Notes: generated by a model from the letters alone, not told the origin. Shown: positions 51,643 to 59,958, counted from the stretch's first letter. The stretch is 64,000 nt of DNA from Winogradskyella luteola (GCF_019203985.1 NZ_JAGSPD010000002.1:248001-312000); one strand, 5' to 3'. A program made the numbers and translations.

Positions 51643-52659
51643 CTATTTTACAATAAACTTTAATGTTTCTGTTTGCCCAGATTGTAAAACTGTCTTCGCA
51701 AAGTACAAACCGGTCTTTAGACTGGACAAATCAATACTATTTGTATCAACCATATTTGTATTTAATATGCGTTTCCCATCAATAGAATATACATTAAGTT
51801 CACCGTTTATAGTTGAACCAAATGATAAATTCTTTGTTGATGTTAAATAATTCATAGTAATTGAAGGTTCCCTAAAATCATTAATTGATAAATTTAAACT
51901 CTCCCAATTTACAGCAACACTAGGCAATCCGATATGACCACCAAATCTATTTGAAGGTGTTGCGTTCCAAGGAAAAGCCATACGATCTACACTTGTTGAA
52001 GCCTCAAACATTGGTAAGGGTGCAGATAATGTAGCTGTACCTGGTTCTCCATTAATATAATCTGGATCAACAAACAAGTCCAATTGATCATCATCCGAGT
52101 TTGGATTAATCGTATACTTTAAGACCACAAGATGATCTGTATCATAGTCATATTCACTAGCGGTAGTCGCACCATTATTTGAGGGATCCCCAGTTTTAAT
52201 TCCAAAATTAAAACCAGTACCTCCAGATTGCTCAACCCAAAGCCTTAATGTTGTAGAGAAGCTCGATCCACTCATTACACGTATAACATCGCGAACAGTT
52301 CCTGTCGATGAAGGTGCGCTAGATACGTTGATTACAAAACTAACATAGAATGTTCCAGAAGTTACTGCTGAATCAAATATGTGCCCCACACCATCGGTTT
52401 CTTGAGTATTATCTGCAAAAAGACTGTTTGGTGAACTTCCATAATCGGTATACGACAATGGAAAGCCTACAATTGGAGATAAAGGCCCACCACCAATTGA
52501 TGACCCAGTTCCTCCCATTGAGGTATCATTAGACCAACCACTTTGTCCATTTAATGGTTGGTTGATTGTTAAATCACTAAAGTCATCTTGAAAGACAACT
52601 TGAGCATTTGTGATATAAACAAATAAAAAACAGGTAATTAATAGAGTAATTTTTTTCAT
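51643..52659 (-). CDS. Secreted T9SS-exported protein with lectin-like domain
   Basis: The product has 338 residues from ATG 52659 (MKKITLLITCFLFVYITNAQ, a signal peptide); a longer reading to 52692 adds a hydrophilic prefix and is rejected. Residues about 20-255 look like a beta-sandwich of the concanavalin/LamG class (FQDDFSD, GTFYVSFVINVS, DHLVVLKYTINPNSDDDQLDLFVDP). The last ~75 residues (NLSFGSTINGELNVYSIDGK...GLYFAKTVL...TLKFIVK) form a T9SS sorting domain. It is predicted to act at or outside the cell surface, perhaps in glycan binding. No catalytic site is recognised. Confidence 0.83.
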   Translation of the reverse strand: MKKITLLITCFLFVYITNAQVVFQDDFSDLTINQPLNGQSGWSNDTSMGGTGSSIGGGPLSPIVGFPLSYTDYGSSPNSLFADNTQETDGVGHIFDSAVTSGTFYVSFVINVSSAPSSTGTVRDVIRVMSGSSFSTTLRLWVEQSGGTGFNFGIKTGDPSNNGATTASEYDYDTDHLVVLKYTINPNSDDDQLDLFVDPDYINGEPGTATLSAPLPMFEASTSVDRMAFPWNATPSNRFGGHIGLPSVAVNWESLNLSINDFREPSITMNYLTSTKNLSFGSTINGELNVYSIDGKRILNTNMVDTNSIDLSSLKTGLYFAKTVLQSGQTETLKFIVK

Positions 52660-52694
52660 ATGATTAATTTTTTCAGTTAACCAAATGTACAAAT

Positions 52695-53087
52695 TTATTT
52701 TTCCTCTAATCTATCCTTTACAAACTCCACTTCGGTTTTACCATGCGGTTTTGGTTTACCATCAGGACCAAGATTTACCATTATAATATTATCTACGGTA
52801 AGAATTGTTTCTCTGGTCATTTTGTTTCTGGCCTCACACTTCATGGTAATAGATGATTTGCCAAACTTGGTCACTTCAATACCAATCTCTACAATATCGC
52901 CTTTTTTGGCTGATGCCATAAAGTTAATTTCAGATATGTATTTTGTGACGATTTTAGAGTTTTCAAGTTGAATGATGGTATATAGCGCAGCTTCTTCATC
53001 AATCCAAGCTAATAATTGACCTCCGAAAAGTGTACCATTTGGATTTAAATCTTCGGGTTTTACCCATTTTCTAGTGTGGAATCTCAT
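52695..53087 (-). CDS. Acyl-CoA thioesterase (hotdog fold, YciA-like)
   Basis: This 130-residue hotdog enzyme has the catalytic/CoA pattern NPNGTLFGGQLLAWIDEEAA (Asn...Gly-Gly...Asp) and FMASAKKGDIVEIGIEVTKFGKSS, as in YciA/ACOT7-type thioesterases. It hydrolyses acyl-CoA to free acid and CoA. It lies 36 bases after the DUF72 gene on the same strand. Confidence 0.9.
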   Translation of the reverse strand: MRFHTRKWVKPEDLNPNGTLFGGQLLAWIDEEAALYTIIQLENSKIVTKYISEINFMASAKKGDIVEIGIEVTKFGKSSITMKCEARNKMTRETILTVDNIIMVNLGPDGKPKPHGKTEVEFVKDRLEEK

Positions 53088-53123
53088 CTAATGTTTATGT
53101 CTTTAGTTATTTGCTGTTAGTTG

Positions 53124-54011
53124 TTATAATAGTTTTTGTTGTAAATCTTCATTAGGAATTTTCAAGTCTGTACCCAATTCAGTATTTAATTGCTTTATCA
53201 AATAAGCCGAAAGCAAAGGAGACTCCTTTTCAATATTTTGGTGTACAAAGAAGTTGATGTCTTTTATACCATTGTTCTGCCAGTGTTTTAAACGCTCTAC
53301 CCAATCCTCTAAACGTGTATAATCACTTTGATGATTAGCACCAACATAACGCACAAAAGCTCTAGAATTGGTTAAACGCATGTGCATAATATCACGTCTT
53401 CCAGCACTATCTACTATTATGTTAGAGATATTATTTTCTTCTAAAAGTTGGTATAAATCTTCTGCAATCGTTTTGTCATTGTACCAGTCCGTATGCCTAA
53501 ATTCAACAGCAAGCGGAATTTCTTTTGGCCAACTTTCAGCAAAATTTATCACACGATCAAAATCTTTTGGTGCAAAATTGCTGTGCATCTGTAAAAATAT
53601 ACAGCCCAGTTTTTCTTTTAGATTAATGGCACTGTTAAGATAATTATCCACAACAGGATTAATATCATCATTTAAACGTTTCCAATGGCTAATTTCTTGA
53701 TTTAACTTTGGAAAAAACCGAAAGTTATCTGGTGTTTTATTATACCATTTTGCAAACTGTTCGGGTGGAAAAATCCTGTAAAACGTTGCATTTAATTCTA
53801 TGGAATTAAATTGGCGCGAATAATACTCTAATTCGTCCTTAGTCCCTCTTGGGTAAAAGCCTTTTAAATCAGCTCTGTTCCATTTTGCACAGCCAACAAA
53901 AACATTGGTCGTATCGCTAGGGCTTTTATGTAATACCTTAATGGTATCTGGATGATCTGGTGGTAAGGTAAAATCTATAGCTTCAGGGTTGTCTACGCTT
54001 CCGAATTTCAT
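53124..54011 (-). CDS. DUF72 family protein
   Basis: The product has 295 residues and a TIM-barrel-like DUF72 layout: VGCAKWNRADLKGFYPRGT, FNSIELNATFYRIFPPEQFAKWY, FRFFPKLNQEISHWKRL, LGCIFLQMHSNFAPKDF, PLAVEFRHTDWY and FVRYVGANHQS. The biochemical role of the family is not settled. It shares a transcript direction with the thioesterase and has a clear promoter upstream. Confidence 0.9.
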   Translation of the reverse strand: MKFGSVDNPEAIDFTLPPDHPDTIKVLHKSPSDTTNVFVGCAKWNRADLKGFYPRGTKDELEYYSRQFNSIELNATFYRIFPPEQFAKWYNKTPDNFRFFPKLNQEISHWKRLNDDINPVVDNYLNSAINLKEKLGCIFLQMHSNFAPKDFDRVINFAESWPKEIPLAVEFRHTDWYNDKTIAEDLYQLLEENNISNIIVDSAGRRDIMHMRLTNSRAFVRYVGANHQSDYTRLEDWVERLKHWQNNGIKDINFFVHQNIEKESPLLSAYLIKQLNTELGTDLKIPNEDLQQKLL

Positions 54012-54334
54012 GTATTTTTGTTTTAACCAAAGATAAGTATGTTGGTGGAAAAGACCAACAACATGAAGTAATCAATCGAAAGGAAACCGTCTAAAAAGTC
54101 CTTACATTTGCCATTTTGAGCACAATCGATAGTTAGAGCACTTGATTTTTAAATGCATTTCGACTGCAACCAGTATCTCCAATTCAACTTACAATATTGA
54201 GTTTATTGAAAGTCCTTATTAATATTTGGTTTCGCTAATGTTAATAAGACCGTTAACAACATATTTGAGCTTCAATGAAACGCTATGGTGTATTGTCTAA
54301 ATTTAATTCCGAATTAATCCTTAATCGCTTAACC
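54012..54334. other. 323-base gap between the DUF72 gene and the 138-residue gene
   Basis: Apart from the DUF72 promoter and its overlapping hairpin (54028-54060), I see no reading frame with coding character and no RNA gene. The decamer AAAGTCCTTA occurs twice (near 54094 and 54210). A near-consensus -7 box CATATTTG (54260-54267) precedes the next gene, one base off consensus. Confidence 0.5.
54028..54058 (-). promoter_or_regulatory. Bacteroidota promoter of the DUF72 gene
   Basis: On the minus strand TTG (54058-54056), 20 bases, then TATCTTTG (54035-54028) match the consensus. A hairpin TGTTGGT (54040-54046)/ACCAACA (54054-54060) overlaps the spacer and -33 region and could be an operator. 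Confidence 0.6.
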
Positions 54335-54751
54335 ATGACGACACGCACTGAAGATCTACTATCCATTAGACCAGTTATTACTTCTGCAAAAATTTATGAT
54401 ACCATGAGTTCTGAGGAGTTATTTCAGAACAAAACACTACGCCCAATTATAAAAATGCAGCACAATTTATGTATTGCTGTTTTTAAAAATTACATTTCCA
54501 AAAGAAAGAATGTGTTCTATGAATTAACATTGCCAAAGCAGTTGGCTTATATTGATAATGCGATTCATAAAGACATGAAATTTAGAAACTCGGTTAAAGG
54601 TATGATTATCGGCCAGTTTACTATTGAAGAATATGAGCTTTATATTCAAAATTCTTCTGCTTTAAATAAACGTATGATGAATATTGTGAAGGAACGCCTT
54701 ATCAATAGTATTCAGCTATTTACCAAACCACAGATATTAAAGGCCATTTAA
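54335..54751 (+). CDS. Unrecognised 138-residue protein
   Basis: Starts at ATG 54335 (MTTRTEDLLSIRPVITSAKI), because the earlier ATG at 54275 would sit only a few bases from the predicted transcription start. The predicted protein is soluble and helical, with an even charge distribution, no signal peptide and no cysteine-rich or metal motif (HNLCIAVFKNYISKRKNVF is the most distinctive segment). I do not recognise the family. It is followed by the TetR gene on the same strand, but an intervening TetR promoter makes the two independent. Confidence 0.65.
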   Translation: MTTRTEDLLSIRPVITSAKIYDTMSSEELFQNKTLRPIIKMQHNLCIAVFKNYISKRKNVFYELTLPKQLAYIDNAIHKDMKFRNSVKGMIIGQFTIEEYELYIQNSSALNKRMMNIVKERLINSIQLFTKPQILKAI

Positions 54752-54782
54752 GTTGATTTCAAATTTTATTAAAGTTTTAACA

Positions 54783-54811
54783 TTGATGTACTTTATAATT
54801 GTATAATTTTG
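54783..54811 (+). promoter_or_regulatory. Bacteroidota promoter of the TetR gene
   Basis: TTG (54783-54785), an 18-base spacer and TAATTTTG (54804-54811) fit the -33/-7 consensus. The -7 box is inside the operator candidate 54807-54828. Confidence 0.7.
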
Positions 54812-54828
54812 AAACGTTCATTTCAAAT
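54807..54828. promoter_or_regulatory. TetR operator candidate 1 (autoregulatory)
   Basis: The left TTTGAAAC (54808-54815) and right ATTTCAAA (54820-54827) give an imperfect inverted repeat covering the -7 box of the tetR promoter. It is identical at 18 of 22 positions to the site at 55427-55448. Confidence 0.65.
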
Positions 54829-54831
54829 AAA

Positions 54832-55413
54832 ATGCCAAAGACTGAAGTTTTTAATAGAGAAGACGTGCTAAAACAAGCTACGGAAGTATTCCATACTAAA
54901 GGTTACAATGCTACTTCAATGCAAGATTTAGTGGATGCGACAGGTCTTAACAGATCGAGTATCTACAATTCTTTTAAAAGTAAGCAAAACCTATATGTAA
55001 CGTGTTTAAAGGTATATGAAAACAAATACCAACGTATTATTTCTAAACTTTTATTAGAATCCAACAGTCCAATTAACGCAATTAAATCGTTATTTAATAT
55101 TTATCTAAAAGAATCACTGAGCGATAATACTAACAAAGGCTGTTTGATTATAAATTGCAAGTCTGAAATGGCCAATCAAGATATTGCAATTCACAAATTT
55201 TTGTTGAACAACCAAAAAGGAACATTACAGCTTTTAGAAGATTTAATTGAAAAAGGTCAGAAAGATAAAAGTATTAACAAAAATAAATCCAAGGAGGCAT
55301 ACGCTTTGTATTTATTTTCTTCAATGCAAGGATTTAGAATGACAAGTATTTTAGTGAATGACAAAAATCAATTGCAAGGTTTAATCCAAACAACTTTGCA
55401 AAATTTAAAATAA
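54832..55413 (+). CDS. TetR/AcrR family transcriptional regulator
   Basis: The product has 193 residues from ATG 54832 (MPKTEVFNREDVLKQATEVF). The N-terminal DNA-binding three-helix unit reads TEVFHTKGYNATSMQDLVD, then ATGLNRSSIYNSFKSKQNLY. The C-terminal ~130 residues are the helical ligand/dimer domain (NTNKGCLIINCKSEMANQD with two Cys). It is probably a repressor of itself and of the dehydrogenase gene downstream. The ligand is unknown. Confidence 0.9.
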   Translation: MPKTEVFNREDVLKQATEVFHTKGYNATSMQDLVDATGLNRSSIYNSFKSKQNLYVTCLKVYENKYQRIISKLLLESNSPINAIKSLFNIYLKESLSDNTNKGCLIINCKSEMANQDIAIHKFLLNNQKGTLQLLEDLIEKGQKDKSINKNKSKEAYALYLFSSMQGFRMTSILVNDKNQLQGLIQTTLQNLK

Positions 55414-55426
55414 TTTTTTTAATCTA

Positions 55427-55448
55427 ATTTGAAACGATTGTTTCAAAT
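55427..55448. promoter_or_regulatory. TetR operator candidate 2, upstream of the short-chain dehydrogenase
   Basis: Perfect 9-base arms ATTTGAAAC (55427-55435) and GTTTCAAAT (55440-55448) are separated by GATT. It ends 13 bases before the dehydrogenase start codon at 55462. Confidence 0.7.
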
Positions 55449-55461
55449 AAAAACACACATC

Positions 55462-56211
55462 ATGACTAAATTAAAAAACAAAGTAGCAGTAATAACAGGC
55501 GCTAACAGTGGTATAGGTTTAGCAACAGCAAAATTATACCTAAAAGAAGGTGCAAAAGTAGTATTGTCTGGAAGACGAAAAGAAGCTCTAGATGAAGTCG
55601 CCAAAGAATTAGACGGAGATTTTATTACAGTTGTAGCAGACGTTTCGAAAGATGAGGACAATAAAAACCTCATTGAACAAACTACAAATCATTATGGTAA
55701 TATTGACATCTTATTTCTAAATGCCGGCATTGCTCCACCTACTCCAACAACGGATATTACGGCTGAACACTACAATGAAATATTTGATATTAATGTAAAA
55801 GGCCCAATTATAGCAATAAAAGAGGCGTTACCACATATTAATGATGGTGGCACTATATTATTTACCAATTCTATTGTCCATAAAAAAGGATTTGATGGTT
55901 TAGGTATATACTCAGCAAGTAAAGGAGCATTAAGAGCTTATGCCAGAGTATTGACCTCTGAAGTTAAATCTAGAGGAATTAGAGTTAATTCTATTGCTCC
56001 AGGACCAATTGATACTCCTATTTATGGTAAAATGGGATTGCCAGAAGATGTTGTTGAGGAAATGGGTAAAGGATTTGCAGAATCTGTACCGTTAGGTCGT
56101 TTTGGTAAGTCTGAAGAAATCGCCAATGCAGCATTATTTTTGGCTTCGGACGATGCATCATATATTAATGGTGTAGAATTAGAAGTTGATGGTGGCTTGA
56201 GTCAGGTCTAA
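55462..56211 (+). CDS. Short-chain dehydrogenase/reductase
   Basis: The product has 249 residues from ATG 55462 (MTKLKNKVAVITGANSGIG); upstream in-frame codons would overlap the operator. It is a classical SDR: cofactor loop TGANSGIG (12-19), LNAGIA, the catalytic Tyr150 and Lys154 in YSASK, and an upstream Ser in FTNSIVHKKGF. The Arg-rich turn after the second strand (LSGRRKEAL) suggests NADP(H). It probably reduces or oxidises a small carbonyl/hydroxyl compound, regulated by the adjacent TetR protein. Confidence 0.92.
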   Translation: MTKLKNKVAVITGANSGIGLATAKLYLKEGAKVVLSGRRKEALDEVAKELDGDFITVVADVSKDEDNKNLIEQTTNHYGNIDILFLNAGIAPPTPTTDITAEHYNEIFDINVKGPIIAIKEALPHINDGGTILFTNSIVHKKGFDGLGIYSASKGALRAYARVLTSEVKSRGIRVNSIAPGPIDTPIYGKMGLPEDVVEEMGKGFAESVPLGRFGKSEEIANAALFLASDDASYINGVELEVDGGLSQV

Positions 56212-56227
56212 GTATTTCTCAATATTT

Positions 56228-56257
56228 AAAAAGGCCGAACATAACGTTCGGCTTTTA
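56228..56257. terminator. Convergent terminator between the dehydrogenase and the DUF2461 gene
   Basis: The stem GCCGAAC (56234-56240) and GTTCGGC (56246-56252), with 5-base loop, is flanked by A and T tracts. Confidence 0.82.
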
Positions 56258-56259
56258 TA

Positions 56260-56937
56260 CTATAATAAAGATTCACCATTGAGATTAGTTGTAAGCACGT
56301 CGCTCATGTAATTAAAGTAAGGTCTAATTGCTTTGAATGCGTCGTTTACATTTTTAAGAAAATCATCTGCAACGACTTCCTTATCTGTATATTTCTTAGT
56401 GAAGATAAATTGCTTCCTGCGTATTAAATCTATAGCAGGATGTTCTTTATCAAATCCTTTAGGTGCAGTTTTCAATTTATCACCGACAAATCCACCCCAA
56501 GTCGTTTTAAAAGTTTTATTATTTAAAATGTTTCGCATTTCACTATCGTTCATTTCAAACTCTTTACGTATTCTAAAAAGGTCTTCTTTATTGGGCTCCC
56601 AAAATCCTGTAGCTATAAAAGATTCATTATTAGGTTGAATATGTAAATAATAGCCGCCTCTTAGTTCTGGTTTTTTCCTAGCAAACGAACCACCAAAATG
56701 TGTTTTGTACGGTAACTTATTTTTAGAAAACCTAACATCTCTATAAATTCTAAAGATTTTAATTTTCTCTATTTGATCGTGAGCATTCATTAATTCACCT
56801 AAGTGATTATAAGCACTTTTTACTTTAGCTTCGATAGCTTTAAATTCTGGTTTGTGTTCATTAAACCAATCTCTGTCGTTATTCTCAGCCAGTTTTTTGA
56901 AAAATGTAAGAGTTTCTTTTGGGATCGTAGTGCTCAT
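56260..56937 (-). CDS. DUF2461 family protein
   Basis: The product has 225 residues from ATG 56937 (MSTTIPKETLTFFKKLAENN); an upstream ATG would lie inside a terminator hairpin. The family core is readable: NDRDWFNEHKPEFK, IFRIYRDVRFSKNKLPYKTHFGG, GGYYLHIQPNNESFIATGFW and FKTTWGGFVGD. The function of DUF2461 is unknown. No neighbour suggests a role. Confidence 0.88.
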   Translation of the reverse strand: MSTTIPKETLTFFKKLAENNDRDWFNEHKPEFKAIEAKVKSAYNHLGELMNAHDQIEKIKIFRIYRDVRFSKNKLPYKTHFGGSFARKKPELRGGYYLHIQPNNESFIATGFWEPNKEDLFRIRKEFEMNDSEMRNILNNKTFKTTWGGFVGDKLKTAPKGFDKEHPAIDLIRRKQFIFTKKYTDKEVVADDFLKNVNDAFKAIRPYFNYMSDVLTTNLNGESLL

Positions 56938-56961
56938 AAATTTTAAGATTTGCATAAAAAT

Positions 56962-56990
56962 AAAAAAAGCCATCGTAATTGATGGCTTTT
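56962..56990 (-). terminator. Terminator of the 179-residue secreted protein gene
   Basis: The 10-bp stem AAAAGCCATC (56965-56974) and GATGGCTTTT (56981-56990), with 6-base loop, is followed on the minus strand by T residues. It lies 22 bases beyond the stop at 57012. Confidence 0.88.
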
Positions 56991-57011
56991 AAAATATTAA
57001 ACTTATACAAA

Positions 57012-57551
57012 TTACAGTTTGCTATCATTAAATTTTTCAATGATCAGCGTACCTTCATCGTCATAATACTCTACGACAAACATATTGTTGTCAAAATATC
57101 CAATACCCGAATAATCTTTGGAATCTAAAATGTAGACTTCGGAATTTGCTGAGAATCTTGCATTTCCAATTGTTTTATTGGTTTTGCTATCCACAATTTC
57201 GAATCCTGAATTTGTCGGATTGAAATTATAAGTCATTCCGTCTTTTTTATAGTAAGTTACTCTGGTTTCCTTATCATAAAACGGGTCGTCGTCGTTGTCT
57301 ATGTAAATTACTTTTGAAACTTTCGTTGCTGGAAAAACCCTTGGTGCATCAATAGTTCCCTTATAATTAGGGTCAGTTTTAATCTCTTGCTCCTTGGTTG
57401 TTTTAACCATAACTTTTTTCTGTATCATTTCACCATCTTCCATGACGTTAATGATTCTTGTTTTGGTTTCTACAATCTTATCTTTGTTTTCTTCTTGTGC
57501 TTGTACACCTATAAATGCTACAAGTGCCAATGCGAATACTTTATATTTCAT
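57012..57551 (-). CDS. Secreted protein of unknown function
   Basis: The product has 179 residues. The Sec signal peptide (MKYKVFALALVAFIGVQA) has no lipobox, so it is exported and soluble. The mature chain is Lys/Glu-rich early (KDKIVETKTRIINVMEDG) and then beta-rich (VIYIDNDDDPFYDKETRVTYY, SGIGYFDNNMFVVEYYDDEG). No motif is recognised. Its own terminator follows. Confidence 0.75.
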   Translation of the reverse strand: MKYKVFALALVAFIGVQAQEENKDKIVETKTRIINVMEDGEMIQKKVMVKTTKEQEIKTDPNYKGTIDAPRVFPATKVSKVIYIDNDDDPFYDKETRVTYYKKDGMTYNFNPTNSGFEIVDSKTNKTIGNARFSANSEVYILDSKDYSGIGYFDNNMFVVEYYDDEGTLIIEKFNDSKL

Positions 57552-57605
57552 AATGTTTTGTTTTTTATTTTAATTAATTTGGATTAGAGCTAGTATGGAT
57601 AACTT

Positions 57606-57821
57606 TTAACCGTTATTTCCACTTTCTTCTTTAACCTCTTCTATTTCATCTTTTAGATCTTCAGCAGCATCTTTTACATCATCACTAGCATCTTCTAATT
57701 CTTCACTAATTTCATCTAATGCTTCTTCGACTTTTTCGTCTGCTGTTTTTTCTTCTCTACAGCTTGATACTATAATACTCAAGCTAAACAGTGCAAGAAA
57801 AATGTATGTGAACTTTTTCAT
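57606..57821 (-). CDS. Acidic mini-lipoprotein (copy 1)
   Basis: The product has 71 residues. The signal peptide with lipobox VSSC (Cys21) is followed by REEK, then about 40 residues of amphipathic acidic helix in 7/11-residue repeats (DEKVEEALDEISEELEDAS, then DDVKDAAEDLKDEIEEV). It is predicted to be anchored in a membrane by lipid. A paralogue is the next gene upstream (57835-58002), sharing the MKK-TY-F-ALFSLS start and SCREEK. Function is unknown; helical, highly acidic lipoproteins may brace or shield the envelope under stress. Confidence 0.78.
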   Translation of the reverse strand: MKKFTYIFLALFSLSIIVSSCREEKTADEKVEEALDEISEELEDASDDVKDAAEDLKDEIEEVKEESGNNG

Positions 57822-57834
57822 ATTTTTTTATTTA

Positions 57835-58002
57835 TTAATTATCAATTGCATCTTCTACATCGTCTGCAGCATCTTCTACTGCATCCCCTGCATCATCAAC
57901 AGCTTCCTCAATTTTATCTCCTGTAGATTTTTCTTCTCTACAACTTGTTGTCATTAAACTTAGACTAAACAGGGCTATAAATAAATATGTGAGTTTTTTC
58001 AT
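57835..58002 (-). CDS. Acidic mini-lipoprotein (copy 2), short
   Basis: The product has 55 residues. It begins MKKLTYLFIALFSLSLMTTS, then Cys21 with REEKSTGDK, then alternating Asp/Ala helix (IEEAVDDAGDAVEDAADD) to the stop. Signal, cysteine and REEK line up with copy 1, so this is a tandem duplication that has diverged in the tail. Its stop lies 14 bases before the start of copy 1. Confidence 0.78.
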   Translation of the reverse strand: MKKLTYLFIALFSLSLMTTSCREEKSTGDKIEEAVDDAGDAVEDAADDVEDAIDN

Positions 58003-58051
58003 TGTTATAATTTTTAATGGTTAGTAATTGTATTGTTTTAATCTCTTGAAT

Positions 58052-58216
58052 CTAGACCTTTCTTGTCGAGCCTCTAAAGAGAGAGATTACAAATAATATT
58101 AGAAATAAGAAAAAGCATACTTTAGCTATAGTAGCTGCTCCTCCGGCTATTCCACCAAATCCTAAGATCCCGGCAATTATTGCGATTATTACAAAAGTGA
58201 TTGTCCAACGTAACAT
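58052..58216 (-). CDS. DUF1328 family small membrane protein (YtjA-like)
   Basis: The product has 54 residues. The start [19 protein letters not shown] and the following [19 protein letters not shown] are characteristic of DUF1328, two-pass membrane proteins found next to stress genes. It ends GSTRKV. It lies in a same-strand run with mscS, dps and the mini-lipoproteins. The physiological role is unknown; stress-related expression is suggested by family context. The 155 bases upstream contain a near-consensus -7 box but no further gene. Confidence 0.88.
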   Translation of the reverse strand: MLRWTITFVIIAIIAGILGFGGIAGGAATIAKVCFFLFLILFVISLFRGSTRKV

Positions 58217-58371
58217 AATATTTTAGCTTTTTAATGATTAATAATTATAAGATTTTGACTATCAAAACCCTTCGATACAAATATCGGAATGATATTGCGC
58301 ATTACTTTGCTCTTATCCTATAAGTCTTAACGCATTAGCAATAAAACTTATAAGAGTAGAACTGTATTATT

Positions 58372-59274
58372 TTAATTATCTGAAAACACTTCTTGGATAT
58401 CTGGCGCTTTAACATTGAGCTTATTATCAAATTGTAAAGTTCTGATTGGAAAAGGAATATTAATACCTTCTTTATCATAAGCTTTCTTAATTTCAATAAT
58501 GGCTTTAGTTTTGGCATTTAGCTTTTCTAGCATGCTTTCTGCATCAATCCAAAAACGACATAAGTAATTTATTGAACTGCCGCCAAATTCGGTATAGTAG
58601 AATTCTACTTCATCTTCAGATTTTACTTGGTCAAAAGTATTGGCAATAACGGATTTGGTCAATTGCTCCACTTTCTCCAAGTCGGACTCATAGCCTACTC
58701 CGCATTCTAAAAATACCCGCATTTTTGTGGTGAGCGAATAATTTTTAAGTGGATTGTTCAAAATAGTTTTATTGGGAATGATAACAATATTATTATCTGC
58801 TTCCTTGAGTGTAAAATCTTTTAAGTTAATATCCATAACTTCACCAGAAAATCCGGTAGTTTCTACCCAGTCACCTATTCTAATTTTCTTTCTAAATGAC
58901 AATAGCAATCCAGCAAAAGTGTTTGCCAATGTGCCTTGTAAAGCTAAACCTATAGCTAAACCAACAACACCTGCGCCTGCCAATAGCGATGTTAAAGCTT
59001 TACCAAGATTCATAACTCCTAAAGCCATAAAAAGGCCTAGAGCAACAACTACAACTGCAGTTACTCTTGATATAGCGTTGGATATTGAATCTTGCTCAAC
59101 TTTTTTAGATACTAACTTATTCACTAGCTTTCTTACGTATTTGGCAGCAAAATATGATGCTACCATAACTCCAATCGCCAATATAAAATTAGGTATATAT
59201 TCTATGGTTGTATTAAACCAGCCTTGTAATTTGTTTACTAGATTACCAAAGGCTTCACTAAATTGTTCTTTCAT
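58372..59274 (-). CDS. Small-conductance mechanosensitive channel, MscS type
   Basis: The product has 300 residues from ATG 59274 (MKEQFSEAFGN). The topology is that of compact MscS: three transmembrane helices with pore helix ALTSLLAGAGVVGLAIGLALQ and TLANTFAGLLLSF, then the beta domain (KIRIGDWVETTGFSGEVMDI, IVIIPNKTILNNPLKNYS) and C-terminal alpha/beta part. It acts as an emergency valve for osmotic downshock. It follows dps by about 50 bases on the same strand. A second MscS paralogue is at 50343-51590. Confidence 0.93.
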   Translation of the reverse strand: MKEQFSEAFGNLVNKLQGWFNTTIEYIPNFILAIGVMVASYFAAKYVRKLVNKLVSKKVEQDSISNAISRVTAVVVVALGLFMALGVMNLGKALTSLLAGAGVVGLAIGLALQGTLANTFAGLLLSFRKKIRIGDWVETTGFSGEVMDINLKDFTLKEADNNIVIIPNKTILNNPLKNYSLTTKMRVFLECGVGYESDLEKVEQLTKSVIANTFDQVKSEDEVEFYYTEFGGSSINYLCRFWIDAESMLEKLNAKTKAIIEIKKAYDKEGINIPFPIRTLQFDNKLNVKAPDIQEVFSDN

Positions 59275-59323
59275 AATTAATATTTTTACCAATTAAACTT
59301 TTATTTTAGAATTAGCTTAACGC

Positions 59324-59827
59324 TTATGCTTCTAAAATTGTCTCATTTAATTGCGATGCGGTTTCTTTTGAAAATGCATCTAACATCCAACTACTTTTTT
59401 CCAACTCTCTAATGTAAGCTCCAATCAAATCTATGGTACCTTCATCATTTGCCTTTTCTGCCTTATTTATAACTTTAGACATTTGCTTCAAAAGGTTAGA
59501 ATGATTATCCAATACTATGTTTACCATTTCTTTATCTGTTAATTTTGAAGCGGCTTCATCGATTGATGCGGTTCTAAGATAATCCTTTAGATTACTCATC
59601 GGGTGATAGCGCAAGGTTAAAATACGTTCTGCGATTTCATCTATTTTTACTCTGGCATCAGTATATAATTCTTCAAATTTTTCATGTAATTCAAAGAAAT
59701 TTTCTCCTAAAATATTCCAATGGAAATTTCTAAGGTTTTGATAATAAATGTGATAGTCTGCTAATAAAGTGTTCAGCTCTACAACAGTTGGTAATAATTT
59801 TTCGTCTTTAATATTTAAGTAACTCAT
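59324..59827 (-). CDS. dps: Dps-family DNA-binding ferritin
   Basis: The product has 167 residues. The four-helix ferritin fold with intersubunit ferroxidase ligands is intact: His36 (NFHW), His48, Asp63 and Glu67 in the HEKFEELYTDARVKIDEIAE segment, at the spacing of Listeria and E. coli Dps. It stores iron using hydrogen peroxide and can protect DNA; the short N-terminus lacks the Lys tail needed for strong DNA binding in E. coli Dps. It is followed by mscS, DUF1328 and mini-lipoprotein genes in the same direction, a stress-response group. Confidence 0.93.
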   Translation of the reverse strand: MSYLNIKDEKLLPTVVELNTLLADYHIYYQNLRNFHWNILGENFFELHEKFEELYTDARVKIDEIAERILTLRYHPMSNLKDYLRTASIDEAASKLTDKEMVNIVLDNHSNLLKQMSKVINKAEKANDEGTIDLIGAYIRELEKSSWMLDAFSKETASQLNETILEA

Positions 59828-59938
59828 AACTATTGTTCTAATTTTAATGGTTAATTTTCTATTTGTCTATTATCTAATATATATCTATAAGCAATTTTGT
59901 CAAGTGACTTAACAGGGTTTAACGACATCGTACGGACA

Positions 59939-59958
59939 TTAACATAAAATTATGTTAA
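59939..59958. promoter_or_regulatory. Inverted repeat in the dps upstream region
   Basis: Perfect 9-base arms TTAACATAA (59939-59947) and TTATGTTAA (59950-59958) lie 112-131 bases upstream of the dps start in the 256-base divergent gap with the 73-residue gene. No promoter consensus was found for either gene, so this is a candidate site only. Confidence 0.45.

Noticed and set aside
58754-59296. 180-codon plus-strand open frame
   Set aside because: It is the mirror of the mscS coding region; its composition is driven by the pore-helix codons of the real gene.
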